Shown: in pieces, positions 63,006 to 64,000 of the stretch
Layout: every line of letters starts with the position of its first letter
Position numbering within the stretch: position 1 is the stretch's first letter
Assembly (NCBI RefSeq): GCF_943734655.1
Contig: NC_071354.1
Coordinates: 141,479,142 to 141,543,141 of the forward strand
From: Sabethes cyaneus
Taxonomy: Eukaryota > Arthropoda > Insecta > Diptera > Culicidae
Direction of reading: 5' to 3'
DNA: 64,000 nt
Translations under genes and position numbers: made by a program
Notes under the pieces: generated by a model
What the model was told of the DNA's origin: nothing
Seen by the model: the letters and a program-made list of their open reading frames with translations, nothing else
The model's database searches: none

Positions 63006-63236
63006 GACAAGAACGGTAAAACCCCTTGAAAGGAACTACTAACAACGCAAAAATGGAAAAACATAAATGAAAGGCGTATGATGAATAATCATACGATGAA
63101 TAATTTCAACTAAAATTTGATTAAAACCTGAAAATCAAATTGATTTTAAAATGAAAGTGTAACCCTTTCTTCGGTAATAAACTACGGATAACTATGGATT
63201 GTTCGTCAGCAATGTCTGGCAACGCTGTTCGTCGGT

Positions 63237-63345
63237 CGCCTTCCAGTCCACCACGCGATCCAGTATCTGCCTGTCACTACTAAACCCGTTCCCAGCTCGT
63301 TGGTCCACTGCTTTGGTAAAATTGGACCTTGCCGCCATGGTTCAT
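63237..63345 (-). mobile_element. RTE endonuclease, piece displaced by the hAT-like insertion
   Basis: The minus strand has TNELGTGLVV and WIAWWTGRRPT-like sequence corresponding to the stretch before the FFNFT segment of the endonuclease, continuous with 59731 once the insertion is removed. Confidence 0.5.
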
Positions 63346-63349
63346 CCGG

Positions 63350-63570
63350 CCAGTTAGCGTCGAGATACGAAGCTGGTCTAACATACCAGTCGTCGTATGC
63401 TCGAACCTCGGCTGGGCGGTGTTGCTAAAGTCAGTAGGAACGTTGCACTAGCTCCGTAATTGTCCTGTACTCTAATAATCGGCTGCGAAGACTGTCAACT
63501 TTGTCCATACTGAATGTTCCGAGTCGAATTTGCTTGATATTTTGTAGTAAGGTGGTTTTAGGTAGGTGCT
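63350..63570 (+). mobile_element. tRNA-derived SINE
   Basis: The head GTCGAGATACGAAGCTGGTC and B-box TGCTCGAACCTCGGC, then GTAGGAACGTTGCACTAGCTC and GGCTGCGAAGACTGTC, match the SINE at 44.0 kb (reverse) and 20.7 kb. Confidence 0.7.
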
Positions 63571-63599
63571 TATTTACTAGGGTCACGCTACCGAGTCTC

Positions 63600-64000
63600 G
63601 TGATGGGGCTTTTATATTGGGTGTAGCACCGAGACAACAAATTTTTTGGTTCAGTAGCCCACTCTGGATCAGACGCTGTCATGAGCCGCTCTTAGCCTGG
63701 AGTACGCACTTGCTTGAGGAATCGTCAAGCCACCAAGAGCCGCCCCTGGCATGGAAACAGACGCTTAAGGCTGGCAAGGCTATTCCTCGTTGCAACACTT
63801 ACCGTTCACATGAGTGACTCCTTCCTTGTCGGTATACGATCTTAATTTTCAAAGGGGTTGGCTACCGATTTTCGCCAAGATTGCTCGTATTCCGGCTGGT
63901 ACCATGAGAAGGTAGGGATAGGAGTTGCTGAATAAGAGGCTAAGGACCCCTATTGGGTCTATGTTACCCATTCTCCATCCGTTCACCAACCATATAACCC
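63600..64000 (+). repeat. Dispersed repeat shared with 40.6-41.0 kb
   Basis: Shares GGAAACAGACGCTTAAGG, CTTGTCGGTATACGATCTTA and TTGCTCGTATTCCGGC-type segments with the 40.8-40.96 kb sequence. Runs to the window end; class unknown. Confidence 0.45.

Larger units (their letters stand above)
59732..63228. mobile_element. hAT-like composite element interrupting an RTE endonuclease
   Basis: Begins CAGTGGTGCCA and ends TGGCAACGCTG, imperfect hAT-style ends, with TATCCGTAGTT just inside both. The flanking LINE sequence resumes in register on either side; the 8-base flanks (CTCATCCG left, TTCGTCGG right) are a decayed target duplication when compared with the uninterrupted endonuclease copy at 33.9-34.0 kb (TTCGTTGA). 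It contains GACAAAA-type tracts, copy B of the 56.7-kb repeat, a modular-element fragment and another dispersed repeat. No transposase recognised. Confidence 0.5.

Overview
The window looks like one stretch of an insect nuclear genome, most likely a culicine mosquito such as Aedes. This is inferred from the protein similarity of its one complete gene, compact introns beside very large repeat-filled spaces, a recurring tRNA-derived SINE, many small inverted-repeat elements (MITEs), RTE-type LINE debris, a copia-type LTR element and Tc1/mariner copies. No bacterial or organellar features are visible.

Layout. 1-2.9 kb: tail-to-tail LINE fragments and AT-rich spacer. 2.95-7.36 kb: a decayed copia-class retrotransposon with a 5-bp target duplication and unusual inverted ends. 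7.4-10.9 kb: spacer with a hairpin element, a 13-bp minisatellite, a LINE fragment and a MITE. 10.93-16.27 kb: the only complete host gene, IFT172, in three exons (1,740 residues), with a near-consensus RFX X-box about 100 bases upstream of its ATG. 16.5-26.2 kb: a large foldback, a Tc1/mariner copy with a palindromic hAT-type MITE nested in it, SINEs, and a TTAA-flanked element nested in a SINE. 26.2-29.1 kb: low-repeat DNA that could hold an untranslated exon. 29.1-35.6 kb: LINE fragments in both orientations and a second Tc1/mariner copy. 35.8-40.3 kb: a pair of long inverted repeats enclosing a CAGA-microsatellite element built of tandem ~130-bp modules. 42.7-44.8 kb: two coding exons of a partial two-membrane-pass gene resembling the TMEM200 family. 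45.2-50.8 kb: a second copy of the modular element, whose microsatellite has grown to about 4.1 kb of perfect tetranucleotide repeat (CAGA, then GATG). 51.2-57.2 kb: a MITE, spacer, a 542-bp tandem satellite and an unrecognised small exon. 57.6-64 kb: Penelope-like and RTE-like remnants, a 3.5-kb hAT-like composite carrying T-poor GACAAAA-type tracts, another fragment of the modular element, and a SINE.

Functionally, only IFT172 (intraflagellar transport, sensory cilia) and the partial membrane-protein gene look like host genes. The rest is a layered record of mobile elements. Several insertions can be ordered because their target duplications and the interrupted host element are both readable. 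The best candidates for a second look are the 4.1-kb two-phase tetranucleotide array, the copia element with in-frame tandem amplification of its integrase zinc-binding segment and inverted ends, the IFT172 X-box, and the nested insertions with readable target sites. No searches or alignments were run; all identifications are by eye.
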